NCBI GenBank assembly: GCA_002633025.1
Contig: NMRB01000855.1
Coordinates: forward strand, 102,777 to 166,776
Direction of reading: 5' to 3'
DNA: 64,000 nt
Source of the DNA: Notospermus geniculatus
Taxonomy: Eukaryota > Nemertea > Pilidiophora > Heteronemertea > Lineidae
The notes under the pieces were generated by a model that was given only the letters and a program-made list of their open reading frames with translations, ran no database searches and had not been told where the DNA came from. Shown here one piece after another: positions 13,271 through 25,237 of the stretch (within the stretch, counting starts at the first letter, position 1; each line of letters begins with the position of its first letter). The position numbers and the translations under genes are program-made.

Positions 13271-14007
13271 AAAAATCTTCAGCAATTGATCACATCCTAC
13301 GAGAGGTTAATTCAGACGGATGGTACGGACATGATAGAAGATGTTGCGTGACTGAACGATGAATGCTGGGAAGGTTATCAGTTTGCCCAGCAGTGAACTG
13401 TTGGTGTAATTGAAATGGGTGTTCTTTGGTGATAGGTTAGCCACGTCGACGTAGAAGCGAGTTTGTCAATGCAGCAACAAAGACAGGATCAGGGAAAAGG
13501 TTGACGCAGAGGTATGTCCACATTACTGGCCTAGTCACTATTTGGTCTGAAAGGATCAAGTGATGCACAGAACGAGCAGCTCCTTGAGTTCACCAGGAAG
13601 GTTTTTGGACAGACAGTTGAGAAGCCCTTTCAGAAAGCTCTGAAGATCGATCTTCACAGGTCTGATGCCAAGGGCAGGACAGCATCCAGGCAGTTCACGT
13701 GAGGCCGCCTGATATAGTGATAGGTATAGCATCATCTGAGCTAAAAATGTAACAATTTTCTGACACCATCCCATGACAAATCGATCTAAGATACCATGCT
13801 AGTGCTACCAGAATGCATACTTATGAGATTATCTCCAATGATAGAGTAATGAAATCACTTGCCCTATGCCTCGAAGACCTACAACATCACCCATTAGGAA
13901 TGAGATAATGAGGAAAGTTGTGTATCACTGATAGTTATCTCTGAACTTTTGTCACCAGGAGAATGCCTGATTTAGCTTGGATGGGAACAGATCCAGTAGG
14001 CCGGTAG
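13271..14007 (+). CDS. Unrecognised candidate gene, four 3'-terminal exons
   Basis: Four short stretches read as one protein when joined at consensus sites: 13271-13347 (after TATTTTTGCAG, donor GTGACT), 13475-13511 (after GTCAATGCAG, donor GTATGT), 13571-13698 (after GATGCACAG, donor GTGAGG) and 13959-14007 (after TTTGTCACCAG, ending in TAG at 14005-14007). The phases agree at every join. Peptides include KNLQQLITSYERLIQTDG, NKDRIREKVDAE and NEQLLEFTRKVFGQTVEKPF, which are charged, helical-looking and unlike random translation. The product matches no family I know. The second intron would be only 59 nt with a weak pyrimidine tract, and no 5' exons were found. It could be a real gene end or a chance series. 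Confidence 0.4.
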
Positions 14008-14083
14008 CAATGATAATGTGCAGGAATGATTTTGTCTTCTTGGGAAACACTTCTCAAGGAACCACTCTTGGAGTCAACGCTGC

Positions 14084-14390
14084 TATCAAGGAAGCACTCT
14101 CTCAAGGGAGCACTGTTCTTAAGGAAGCAATGCTCTTAATGAAGCACTGCTCTCAAGGAAGCATGCGCTCAAGAAAGCACTGCTCTCAAGTACTGCTATT
14201 AAGGCAGCACTGCTCTCAAGGAGACGCTGACATCAAGGTGCTGCTCTCAGGGGTAGCACTGCTTTTAAGGAAGCACTGCTCTTAAGGGAGCACTGCTGTC
14301 AAGGAAGCACTGCTGTCAAGAGAGCACTGCTTTCAAGAAAGCACTGCTCTAAAGAAAGCACTGCTCTCAAGGAACCACTGCTCAACGAAA
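14084..14390 (+). repeat. Minisatellite, 17-bp unit
   Basis: Imperfect copies of AAGGAAGCACTGCTCTC run for about 300 bp. It begins just after the last candidate exon at 14007. A GTG microsatellite lies further right at about 14755-14782. Confidence 0.88.
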
Positions 14391-15599
14391 CTCTGTAAAA
14401 TGAATGCACTCAAATACCGTTGCAAAAAGTTGCAAACCATGCTGACTTCCCGTTGATATCATTAGGTAATGACGAAGGTATGCTGATACCAGATACTCTA
14501 CGCCATATTGCACAGTCAGCACAAATTACATGTTCAGAGGAGAACGAGAGAGGTGCTTGAGCGCTACAAGATTACAGAATGGAATTGGATGCGCTAATTA
14601 TGGCAATAAACCCAAAATATTGCCCCGTCATGATGATCACAATATGCAGAGCAGAGACATCAGGTTACTGATGAATGGATTCCATTTCAGCAACGGTGAA
14701 GGTGATGTAACACGACAAAGATTGCAACAAGGCAGGCAGCCTTTGAAGAGTCACGTGGTGGTGGTGGTGGTGGTGGTGGTGGGGGCTGCTGTGTGATGGG
14801 GCTGAGACTGACGAATGGGAATACCTCAATGGGAGGTCCATGTCAAGCCAGGATTGCAGAACCAACACCCCTCAGAACTAACTTCCAAAATAGACCAAAT
14901 CAGCTAAAGGCTGAGACTGTATGACCATTCAAAGCCAAAAACAACACAGAGAAATATGGAACCTTCCTGTTTCCCCCATCTTTTACCAGGAAAACGTACG
15001 ATATCGAGCGCACGCAGCTATCATCTACGATATTTTATTCACAACTACTGCTTCCAGCATAATTTCCTGTGACAAAAATTGCTGCTAATTTCTTCACATG
15101 GTATCAGAGGAACACCAACATTCTATAACTCATCAATCATATGACGAGAAATGTGGGAAAAAAATCTTGAGAAATCATTTCAAGAACTTCATTTTGCATC
15201 TGTGCTGTGGCTTCCAATCTTGTTGCGACGGAAATTGCAAAGAGAAAGGAGCAGCTTTCATGCATTGTTGAAAAAAGAACAACGCATTTTGTGATAATCC
15301 TGAAGGAAACATGAGACAAACAAAGGTTAGCTTTGTAAATCTGAATACCATACATCTCTGAGGTGATATAATCTGAAAATAGTATAAAATGATAGAGTTC
15401 GGGAGGAGTTTTATGAGACAAAGGTATTGCAATATCAAATCGATGCAAAGGAACTGTTTTCAGGCTAGGAGCAAAATCTACTGATGGCATGGTATAATCA
15501 TAGGTCTGCTATGTTGGTCAGTCCCGGTACTGTCGATGGCATGGTATGCTTGAAATATGCCCATAGGACATGGGTCGGAAGGTTTATGAGATAGGAAGG

Positions 15600-15860
15600 A
15601 TAAACTTGACATTTGCCACCTCTGGACGTGGGTACCAAGGGTACACGTAAGACATACCAGTAAGACCTGGCCACCAAGAACAAACTTCACAAGTTTGAAC
15701 CTTGCCACCCATCCCAGGGTACACTTTGAGATATGCCCAGTTTGGACCTGGGTAGGAAGCGTACACTCGTGTTATGCCCATGCCCTCACGGCCAACACTA
15801 CCTCCACAAACCAAGTACCAGTGTGAACCAATAAACGATTTACCAAGGGTACACAGCAAC
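15600..15860 (+). repeat. Diverged tandem repeat (GGGTACACxT and TGCCC blocks)
   Basis: Words such as GGGTACCAAGGGTACAC, CAGGGTACACTTTGAG and GGAAGCGTACACTCG recur every 60 or so bases, interleaved with GACCTGG. Unit borders are blurred. Confidence 0.45.
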
Positions 15861-18800
15861 GAATATGCCAGTCAACAAACTGTTTTTTACCAGAGTACCC
15901 ATCTTTGCAAAATGAAGGCATGCCAACAACAGAAGCTGGTGATTCAGCTTCATACAACACTGACCTCTCAAGAAACACCAAGAAACCCAGGAAACTTGAA
16001 TGGCCCATTGGAAGCTGACAGCAAGATAAAAACTCTGCCATGACAGAATGGCAAATATAACTAACCTTATTATATCGGAGTAAGAACCAATATGTCATGT
16101 AATATGCACACACATAAAAACCTTGTTCTCCATTCTCTAATGTCGAGATGATAAAAAATTCATCAGAAAGACTACATCAGTCAGAGTCACAAATGGATGC
16201 ATATCAAACTGTAAAATTCGTCCATAAATATCAAGAATCAGACGTATATTTGCACAAGATCCTTCATAGTGGACATGTTCTTTATTATTCATGAGAGTTG
16301 AGCTGAAGTCCATTGGTTCAATCCAGTCTCACTTTCTTTTCACTTGGCAAAAGTTTCAGGGGAGGCATCAGCCAAGTTTCCAATCGGGAGAGCTTTCATG
16401 GAAAAAGGTGTGAAGAAATTTTGTGTATTTCAGGGAATCTAAAGGATATTCGCCTAAAATGCTGGTGGATAACAACTCTATGCACTCTTAGAAATAAAGG
16501 TTCTTGAGGTTCTGAAAAACCCTTAAGGGTTCTTCACAACACACAAATATGTGACCCTAAAAGGTTCTGGAGTGTGGGCTCAAGTTCAATGTAAAACTGG
16601 CTGTTCTCATTCTGTCTTGACCTATGTAATTAGGAAACCTTGCAACTAAGGACAGCATACCCTGACCAAAAGGTGTCCATAATACAGAATTTGTAGTCTA
16701 GTGATTCCAGTTTGCTCACTTGGTAAACAGAGTCAGATGGGAGTTACCGGCACCAAAATGATGATTCTGGTACTCATAGAGTTAAAAGTAGATGGACGCA
16801 ATATTACATGTAAACACGTCGTCCTGACTGTGTGTGCTATCAAACTCATGATAACCTAACCATTAACTTCAACTTCAAGTTGATATCAAACAAGTCTAAG
16901 TACACATAACATATTTCAAATATTTCTATCAAGAACGTGCAATACTTTATAAAACAGATGCACGTGTGCACAATCGATAAGACAAAATATCAAATAATCG
17001 AAAATATTGCAACATTTCAAGTACCATCTGTTGTTGCCAAGGTTACGGACGAAACACTTTTCTCAGCATTTCAATTTGACTAACAGCATACAATTTAATC
17101 CCATAAACAGCTCACTGTCCTGAGAAGAGTTATTAGTTGGATACAACATAGAAGATTGCTAATCTTGCCTTATCTTTGATTACGTATTAAGTGGTTTTAG
17201 TCACTGATTTTAATCAATGAATGAGGAAATTGCGAACTATCGCCACTTGGAGGCGCTGTGATAGGTTGTGCATCTTTTTTCAACCTTTTGTCCCTGTTGC
17301 ACTGCGTCAAGGATGCCTGGCGTGATGTTTTTGCATCATTTTGCTCCGTTTCTACCATCAGTGGTACCACTGTTCTCAATCTCAGTGCCCCTGATGGGAT
17401 GAATAGTCAAGCTACTTCCTCATTGGTCATCGAGTGACCAATATCAATGCTTCCTACTGTCTCCAGTCCATCAGCAATGGCCACCTTCACAAACAATCAA
17501 AATGTGGTGACCGGATTTGCTGCTATTGGTGGTGTGCGATCACAAGGAATCATGTGATCAAAAATGCATTTTAGGCTTGTGCAGGCAAAATTCGAGCAAT
17601 ATCCCTCTCAGAAAGAGAAATTGTCACCTGGAGCTGTTCAAAGATAGAGGGTCAATATATCACCTCAGCTGAGCTGAAATGTTGACTGTTTTATCAAAAT
17701 CGACTGCCAATTCTCCGTTCGTCCACACAGCGAACATATCTTATCAGTAGCCAAGCGGGGAATATGATAGGGCAATAACATGACAAGATTAGGAGCAGCA
17801 ATATTGACTATTAGTCATATACCGAATTCCTCCGAGGACAACATATGATTATTTTATAGACTATTTCACAAGCTCTGCTGTCACTGCGTACAATGGTCAC
17901 AGCATATCATTTTAACTCTATGTTATCCAAGATGCTGTTCTGGATGACGAATGCATCGAGATGGTGTCCACAGAGGCTGTTTCTGAAAACATGCCTGTTG
18001 AAGAATAGCAGCAACACCATTGAGGGACATTTTCTGGGACAGCCTTTATGATACATGACGATGATGTCGATGTCGATGCAGGGTGTCAGGAAACTGTGCC
18101 CACAGGTCAACAACAACCCTCTTTGTGACATTTTCTGAGACACCCTTCATGACAAATGGACGATCTTCATTTTTGTTTTGATATAACAGAATTCCAGAAA
18201 GCGTTCATTCCTGTCTCATTTTTCAACTCCGTTTTATCTAACCGAAATAGCACACTCCTTTTAAGTCCCTGGATGACAACTGAAGTGGGAAAAGCAACTT
18301 TATTGGCTTTTGAACAAGATGTCCAATATCCATACGGTGAAAGTGACACCTGCCAATTTGTAGCATTGATATAGTCTGAGGTAAAAACAGAGTAAGATTT
18401 ACTAACTCGCTTTTTCAAATAGGTCGATATCTTAGCAGGAAGATAGATAATTTCCATCTCGTAAGCCAGAGCTCCGTCACCAGATGACGCCACCTGTTAA
18501 TTAGCTTCTGAAACCTGACTACGAATCCATCCTTGACAAAGAAACTCGTCCACAAACCATTGCGTACGCAGAGGAAGCAATCATCACATTTGATTCTCTC
18601 TACCTTTTGAAATCCAATACACAGCCAGAAAGCCAGGCATCGCCAGTGCAGGGTGCCCGCCGCCATCAAAGTCAACTTCATTATGAGAGCTTCCTTACCT
18701 TGCAATTTACCTCCTCTTTTGGTAGAAAGAACATTCTTCTGCTTTGATAAGACGCTGCAGACGGAAAGCTAAGGATGTGGAGCCACGCTAATTCAATATC

Positions 18801-19171
18801 AGGCAGCAAAAGGAACCATTCATGATAAAAACTTGACGATGGTTAAAGCTGCAGCGTGCATGGTTTTGCTTCAAAGTTGCCTACTGAGAGGAAGAAACAA
18901 TGAAAGAAGCATGTTTTCATCACATACCGAAAAAGAACCACAGTGGACAGTAATCTAAGGTATACCAATTAGTTAGATCCAACCGATATCAGGTTTCTTT
19001 TGACTGTCCTTGGACAAGGCACTTGCCTCAGCTCAGTGCACAAAGCTTCCGAACTGAGTAACAATCAGAGTGAGTGAGGGACTTACCCCTTGGCAACCAA
19101 AAAATCCAGATTAGCTCTGACAAGATTCTCAAGAACATTTGAGATGAATTGCCAGCAATCTTCATCTTCTT

Positions 19172-19320
19172 ACCAGCAATATCATCAAGCCCCAGTTTTT
19201 TACCACCAATTTCATCAAGCCCCAGTTTTTTACCACCAATATCATCAAGCCCTCAGGTTTTTTACCATATCATCAAGAAACCCCAGTTTTTTACCACCAA
19301 TACCATCACACCCTCGGTTA
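19172..19320 (+). repeat. Minisatellite, about 30-bp unit (copy A)
   Basis: Four to five units of CAGTTTTTTACCACCAAT followed by ATCATCAAGCCC. The corresponding array in copy B (about 32345-32470) is shorter. Confidence 0.8.
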
Positions 19321-21381
19321 CCGACAACCAGCTTTCCTCAAGTTTTTTGTTTGTATTCCATCTGCCAGACCTACTGAAATGTGTGACCAACTTACTGCAT
19401 CAAGAAGGATGCAGAAGACAGTTCCTCGTTTGTCCCAGCTGCCTTTTCTCATCTGATTGATCGGATTTCTTTGAGACCAGAATGTTCAGGGATTTGAAGT
19501 GTCAACATCCTTTGTGTTCTGTCTCCTCACATCATAAACTTTCCTAAAACCACCTGAGATCAATCAAATTCAAAGCAAAACTGTCTCTTCAACAAAACTT
19601 TGGATATTTGGTAGATGGATTGTGAGAGCTTTTTGGAAAACGACTCCTGCTGAAGTTCAAGACTTTATGGTCAGTCACGTAATGAGCAGCAACACAGGTG
19701 TTCCCTGTGTGTTTGATGCTCGTAGTTCTGTTGGTAACCTTTGAGCCCTGGCTTTGTCACTACATACAGGAATTAATGCCATGATCTAGTTGATACCCAA
19801 GGGCTCTCATCACTCCCCGAGTCCTCTTGCGTACTTTATTTTCTTTCAACCTACTAATGGATACTGCTTTGTTTCAGGATGACTTGAGTGGTCGCAGTCT
19901 ACCCTTCACAAAAAAAGAAAGCTAAGAGGTTTTTGTACGCCTGTCTAGCCAGAGTAGTGGATGCAAAAGGAGGCTTGGGTCAATTACTGCCTGTAAAATG
20001 ATCAGCTTTCGAAATTCCCTCTTGGCAACATCTGTCCCGGCTACAGTGTAAGTCTCGTACTGCAGCAGATGGAGAGATGGATTTTTGTCGCCTTCAGGGT
20101 ACCGTGTCCCACTGCTCAGGGGAGTCATCCTGAAGAACATGGGCTGCGGGGACAGTTGGCAGCCACTTCCTACAGTGAGGAACCTAACTCACTACATCAA
20201 CAGAGGGATCACTTCAGAGCCCCTGTGCCGAGAGGGGCAGTGGATATCGCAGCAGTTCTCTCCAACAGCAAATGAATGGATCAGCACAGTCCCCTGCCTT
20301 TGAAGAATGACACACCTTCCTGTTGGCTACAGTGTTGAAGTCTCATACTGCAGCAGACGGAGAGATGGATTTTTGTCGCTTTCAGGGTACAGTTGTCCCA
20401 CTGCCTAGGGGCAAGTCATCATAGAAACATGAGACATCGACGGTCCAACTGATACCTATAGAGGAGGGAGGTCAACAGGATTGTTTTGGAGCCCTGTGTG
20501 CTGAGAAGATGCGGGGCAGTGGATATCACAGCAGTTCTCGCCAACACGAGACAGAATGGATGGGAACATTCCCTACCTAGAATGACACTCCTTCCAGCTG
20601 AATTTGTGCTGCACACCCTTATCAGGGAAAGCAAGGTGTACACCTTGTCCTTTTCTATCTTGGGTAGAAACTGCCGAAGAATACATATGTACTTTCAGTG
20701 GAGGGGGAGGCAAATGAACCCATCTTTGAAAGGCTTACTTTTTTAATGAGACACTTTAGTAGCTGTATATCTCTCAATTTATGCAGTTGATCATATCCTC
20801 ACAAGCAACCTCCCTCCACCTCCAGGGATGCTTTGACTGCATTAGTGCGAGTACCATGAAATATACAAAAGCACAGTGACTGCCGCTCCATCAGGAAAAT
20901 GGCTCCACACATTTTTTCTCCTCCCTCAGGCAGTTGTCTCATCGCATAGTAATTTTTTAATGGATAAAAGTAATAGCATCTGTGATGAATAATTTAGTAC
21001 AAAGTTGTCTTATGAGCAGCTGATTTCACCAAATTTGTACAAAATTGAGCCAGTTAATTTACTTCTGGAGATAAGTAGATTATTGCCAGTCAGTTGTGAT
21101 TACCGAATGAGACTGTGGAGATGGAGTGATACTCTTGTTCGGAACACATAGAACAGATAACCAGGTGTTTCATTCCTTGAGAAATCATGTCGCCAAGAGG
21201 CAGTCAATTCCCCTAAAGCAGGTAGCACACAACATACAGAAATTTCAATGAGATCATCAATGCAAGGTATCTGTGAGGTAAAACTGCAAGTTTTATGTCT
21301 GCAACTACTCACTTGCCGACATAATTTCTGAATGTGCTCACATGAATGCATATCTGTGCTATCTGTGCTATCTGTGTTTAT

Positions 21382-21761
21382 GGGCCACGTAGAATTAGCG
21401 GAATCAGCGGATCTGGCGGATTTAGCGGATTCTGTATAAAATTGAATAAAATTTGATAATAAATGGAAGTTAATTTAGCAATATAATTTTTCAAGTGTTC
21501 TATGTGCTGCACAGGTTATAAAGGAAAAGCCGCAACAGCGTCGCGAACCGCAACTGGCCGAACTATTCCTGCAGACCATTTTTGTTGCCCTATTTCGATT
21601 ACTGACTGTAAAAGTTATTTTCGCGGTCCTTTATAACCTGTGGGACGCATGAAAAATTATATTACTTACTTAGTTTGCATTCATCATTGAATTTTATTCA
21701 ATTTCATACAGAATCCGCTAAATCCGCCAGATCCGCTGATTCCGCTAATTCTACATGGCCC
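21382..21761. mobile_element. 380-bp foldback MITE with arms of about 165 bp
   Basis: GGGCCACGTAGAATTAGCGG at the left is inverted at the right end as CTAATTCTACATGGCCC. The similarity continues for about 165 bp per arm, including CACAGGTTATAAAGGA and its complement, leaving a centre of about 50 bp. Each arm holds a run of GCGGAT-type motifs. It is absent from copy B, whose sequence at this spot differs on both sides. Confidence 0.75.
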
Positions 21762-22300
21762 AGTTTGTGGCATTATCATGGAGCACAGTTCATGACAAGT
21801 ACTTCTCAAATCCCCTATAAAGGTGTGATATACATGTACTTGTGGTTAGTACTTATAACTTATCAATTAACCAGTCTAGATCGCAGCGGATTGTTTGTTC
21901 CTTCTTACGTTCTGTGGTGAAGGAAAGGTATAATGTCTTTCACAGTTGAATCTCAACGAACAATGGCACCAGACTTGATGCCCGTTTCACGCAAGAAGCA
22001 AGAAATGCAGGGCACGTAGGATTCAAACATCACACTACTGGCCCTCAAGCACTTGCCTGGATTGCGGTACTATTTTCAGATGTATACCCATTGTATGAAG
22101 CAAGTTGGCAGAAAAAAGAAAACTGTCAAATGTCAGCGTGACACATACAAGTGGATGGAGACCCCAAAGGAAAGGAAACATGTGCACTGCTTCTTTGGTA
22201 ACAGTGTTGGTATCTTGTCTACTTTCAAAGAAACAGTTGGTTAGGTTTCATCGGCAGGAATACTTGGTTGATATCATCCTGTTTTCATCTTTCCACCCTA

Positions 22301-22352
22301 AGAGTCCGAGACGGCCCCCCCTAAGGGTCCGAGACGGCCCCCCCTAAGAATC
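22301..22352 (+). repeat. 23-bp tandem repeat (copy A only)
   Basis: TCCGAGACGGCCCCCCCTAAG is repeated with a third partial unit. Copy B has one partial unit near 35260-35290. Confidence 0.7.
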
Positions 22353-24219
22353 CGAGACAAGGGCAAAATAGAACCTTCTTCAGTATTATGCGGATGGCAC
22401 AAATCAGGCCAATATTCACATAACCAGTCAAAGACATAACTAAGAATACAAAGGACCATAACCACATCAAAATGTAAAATGCAGAAATGAAAAATCTCAT
22501 CAAAAGACAGCCAATTTCCGACACAGAAGTCAATACCTGATATTGAACGTTGTCCTCCGTTGATAAACACCCTACAGCAACTTGAAATCAACAGTGCAAA
22601 AAATGAAACCAATTTGATGGAAAAATGCAGCAAATTATTCAATTGCAGGTTTGCTTCACCGGCAGCTATCTATCCGTGAAGAGATGGTTCCGTCGGCGAC
22701 ACAGCATCAATTTGTATTGAGGATGACACGACTGGAGACTGGGTGTGTTGCATCAGACAGTGTTGCAGACAGGCTGGTTACAGGTGATCCGAGGACAGAT
22801 GATTTTCTGTTAATCGACCTTGCGTTGCACACCATGCGAGTTCAATTTAACCACAATGCCGCTCTGTCAAGGATAGAACGGGTGTTAAACTTGCATTTGG
22901 GGTGAAAAACTTGCATTTCTGTGTTGCAAAAAAAGACCCAATAAGGGAAATATACACGCAACCATGATATGGATTACTTTTCTCAGAGAAGCCGGGGACG
23001 GATTTGAAGAGCCTGATGCAACACGGCACTTGGAAACAAGTGAGGCCCAAGCGAACCAAAAAATATAACATACCGCGGTACTGTAAGTGAGACAGTTTTT
23101 CACATAGCCTGCAATCAATAGACAGCCCTGATAAAACAGTTTCAGTTCTGGGCAATTCAACCTCTCAAATATGATATCTTTTAATGCTGATGTGTCCTTC
23201 ATATCATCAATCAGACAGCAGATACACAGTCTACAATTTGGCGTCTTCTCAGCTTTCCGCTGCGCAGTCCTCTTGAAATCACAGCTTAACCACCCCTACG
23301 CTGAGATCATCGGTATCACATTCCAAAGGACTTCATATTTCAAATCCACAACAAACGCCAAGCAACAGAAATAGTGTGAGTAACAATATACTGTAATCAA
23401 CTTTGCATTCTTAGGCAGAAAAACAGAAAATTCCACAAAGCGTCACAGAAAAGTGTAACCTAATACCAACATCTTTGGAACTCCACCCAAGAAAATCCAT
23501 TGCCGTTTATCGTTACAGACAGAGCTTCTAATTACCCTTTCATGTGGATTTCCTTCCAGTGACTTCTTCGCCAACTTGGTGTTTGTCATACTATCCCATA
23601 CATATTATCACCAATATCCGCCATGATTTCGATTTTAGTAGCTATTTTAGATGAGGAAATTACGGCCTTCGGATTACACCACAATCTGCCTTTTCCCATT
23701 GGCCATTGAGTCCTTGTTGAAACTACCTCACATTAACATTACCTGGCAAGTAAAACATCCATATTCTGTTTCCTAGGTACCTTTTATGGCTAAATTATGA
23801 AATGATTGTCAGGTTAGCCTTACCCAGAGCGCGAGTGACGTTAAAATGCGTAACTGAGCACGCCATCTTCAGCGTGGTGTTCGAATGATAACCCAAACAG
23901 ATTTCTGGTCATGCAGGACACATCAGGATGTCAGACTGGTCCAGTGGAACTATTAACCCTTTGGGAATGGGACAATGGTGACAATCTCGCTTCCACCTCA
24001 CACTAGGGTACACCACTCTACTTTATCACAAGGAAATAGAAGAAGCATTCTCTTGACATCAATTTTTCAAGGATTTGATCTGTTATTCTCAAAACATTTC
24101 AGTTTGCAAAGGGTGCAGCTTCTTATATCGCCATTCTGAACACCAAATTCTATCATGCTGACTTTACAGACCACAATGTTTGCTAGAATGTTTATTAGAA
24201 AATCTGCAAGAACACTTAC

Positions 24220-24348
24220 CGTTTGTTTTGTCATCACATATATATATTCCTGCTTGTTTGGACTGAAGTGTAGGTCACTGTTGACTCCAGTAGTATCCAC
24301 AGTGACCATTTCATATTCCTGACCATGAGAGCTTGATTCCAAAACAAC
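24220..24348 (-). CDS. Second copy of plexin coding exon 3 (duplication copy A)
   Basis: This 129-nt stretch encodes the same 43 residues as the exon at 37172-37300, from VVLESSSHGQ to YVMTKQT, and keeps the CAG acceptor and GTAAGT donor. The two copies differ at two bases, both synonymous (a Pro codon CCA/CCG and an Asn codon AAC/AAT). It is a symmetric phase-0 exon, so including either copy, or both, would keep the plexin frame open. It may be a true duplicated exon, allowing alternative or tandem use, or the other haplotype of a single exon placed side by side by the assembler. The surrounding 13-kb duplication fits either view. Confidence 0.75.
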
Positions 24349-24610
24349 CTGAAACAAAAAGAAAACTTATAGAAAATGTTTCACTCTAACAATAACGGAT
24401 TCCAAAACAACCTGAAAGAAGAAAGAAAACTTCAAGAAAATTTTTCACTCTAACAATAACGGATTCCAAAACAACCTGAAAGAAGAAAACTTCACATTGC
24501 AAAAGAACCTGAAAGAAAGCGAGAACTTCAAGAAAAGTTTCACTCTAACAATAACAGGTTCAAAACATCCTGAAAGAAAAATTGTATTTCAAGAACATGT
24601 TTCACTCCAA
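24335..24610 (-). repeat. Tandem repeat containing plexin exon 3 acceptor, copy A (about four units)
   Basis: Units of about 63-85 bp begin near 24335, 24398, 24472 and 24557. Each carries the first bases of exon 3 (GTTGTTTTGGAATC on the minus strand) preceded by a pyrimidine tract ending in CAG. The exon boundary itself was therefore amplified, leaving decoy acceptors upstream of the real one. Confidence 0.75.
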
Positions 24611-24800
24611 AAGTAACCACATGTAATTCGAGAGTTGTATCCACTGTATTTTTGCTGTTTGGGCTGTCAGAGACGTGGAGTGGATACATCGTCACCTCGG
24701 TGATTTGTACAACATCAACTTGCCCAACTATCCAGAATGTGTGAATAGGTTTGCCCCATTTTGGGGCAAATTAACCTATTCCCATATTCTAAAGCAACTA

Positions 24801-24978
24801 CAGTGGAACCTCCCTTAGCGGACACCTCTGCCAGGAGGACACCTCTCTATTAAGGACACCGAAGTTCAGTCCCAAATTGATCATTTCTCTTCATTTTAAC
24901 CTCTGTAATCAGGACACCTCTCAATTAAGGACAGCATTTGTCAGTCCCAGAGGTGTCCTTAATAGCGAGGTTCCACTG
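24801..24978. mobile_element. 178-bp MITE, Tc1/mariner-type (TA target), family 1
   Basis: Inverted termini CAGTGGAACCTC and GAGGTTCCACTG are flanked by TA on both sides (24799-24800 and 24979-24980). Copy B has the empty site, AAGCAACTAACTC, with one TA. Filled and empty sites together define the ends exactly. The interior carries short repeats of the GGACACCTCT type. There is no coding capacity. Within the superfamily a pogo/Tigger-like origin is possible. Confidence 0.9.
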
Positions 24979-25237
24979 TAACTCATTTTTCAAGTCACTG
25001 TGAAGCGTCCAATGAATTAGAAAGTTTGGGCCCCATTTCCTAGAGTAAAATATCTGAACTTCGAGGAAAAATATTTTCTTCGTACACGTCAGTTTGGATT
25101 ATGATTTTTTTAGGAAGAATAATGTGAAAAGATTGTAAGAAGAATTTTTTTAGGAATCACTTATAAAAAAGCAGCCCTTTGGTTATTTCTGGAAAATCTA
25201 TACAAAGAGAACATCTTGTTTCAATGTAAAAAAAAAA

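Noticed and set aside
15137-15490. 117-codon minus-strand frame
   Set aside because: No domain, overlapping frames of similar length on the same strand, and no splice support.
16486-16576. Possible hAT-type MITE with CACTCTTAGAAATAAAGG and AAAAGGTTCTGGAGTG
   Set aside because: Terminal pairing is too weak and no target duplication is visible.
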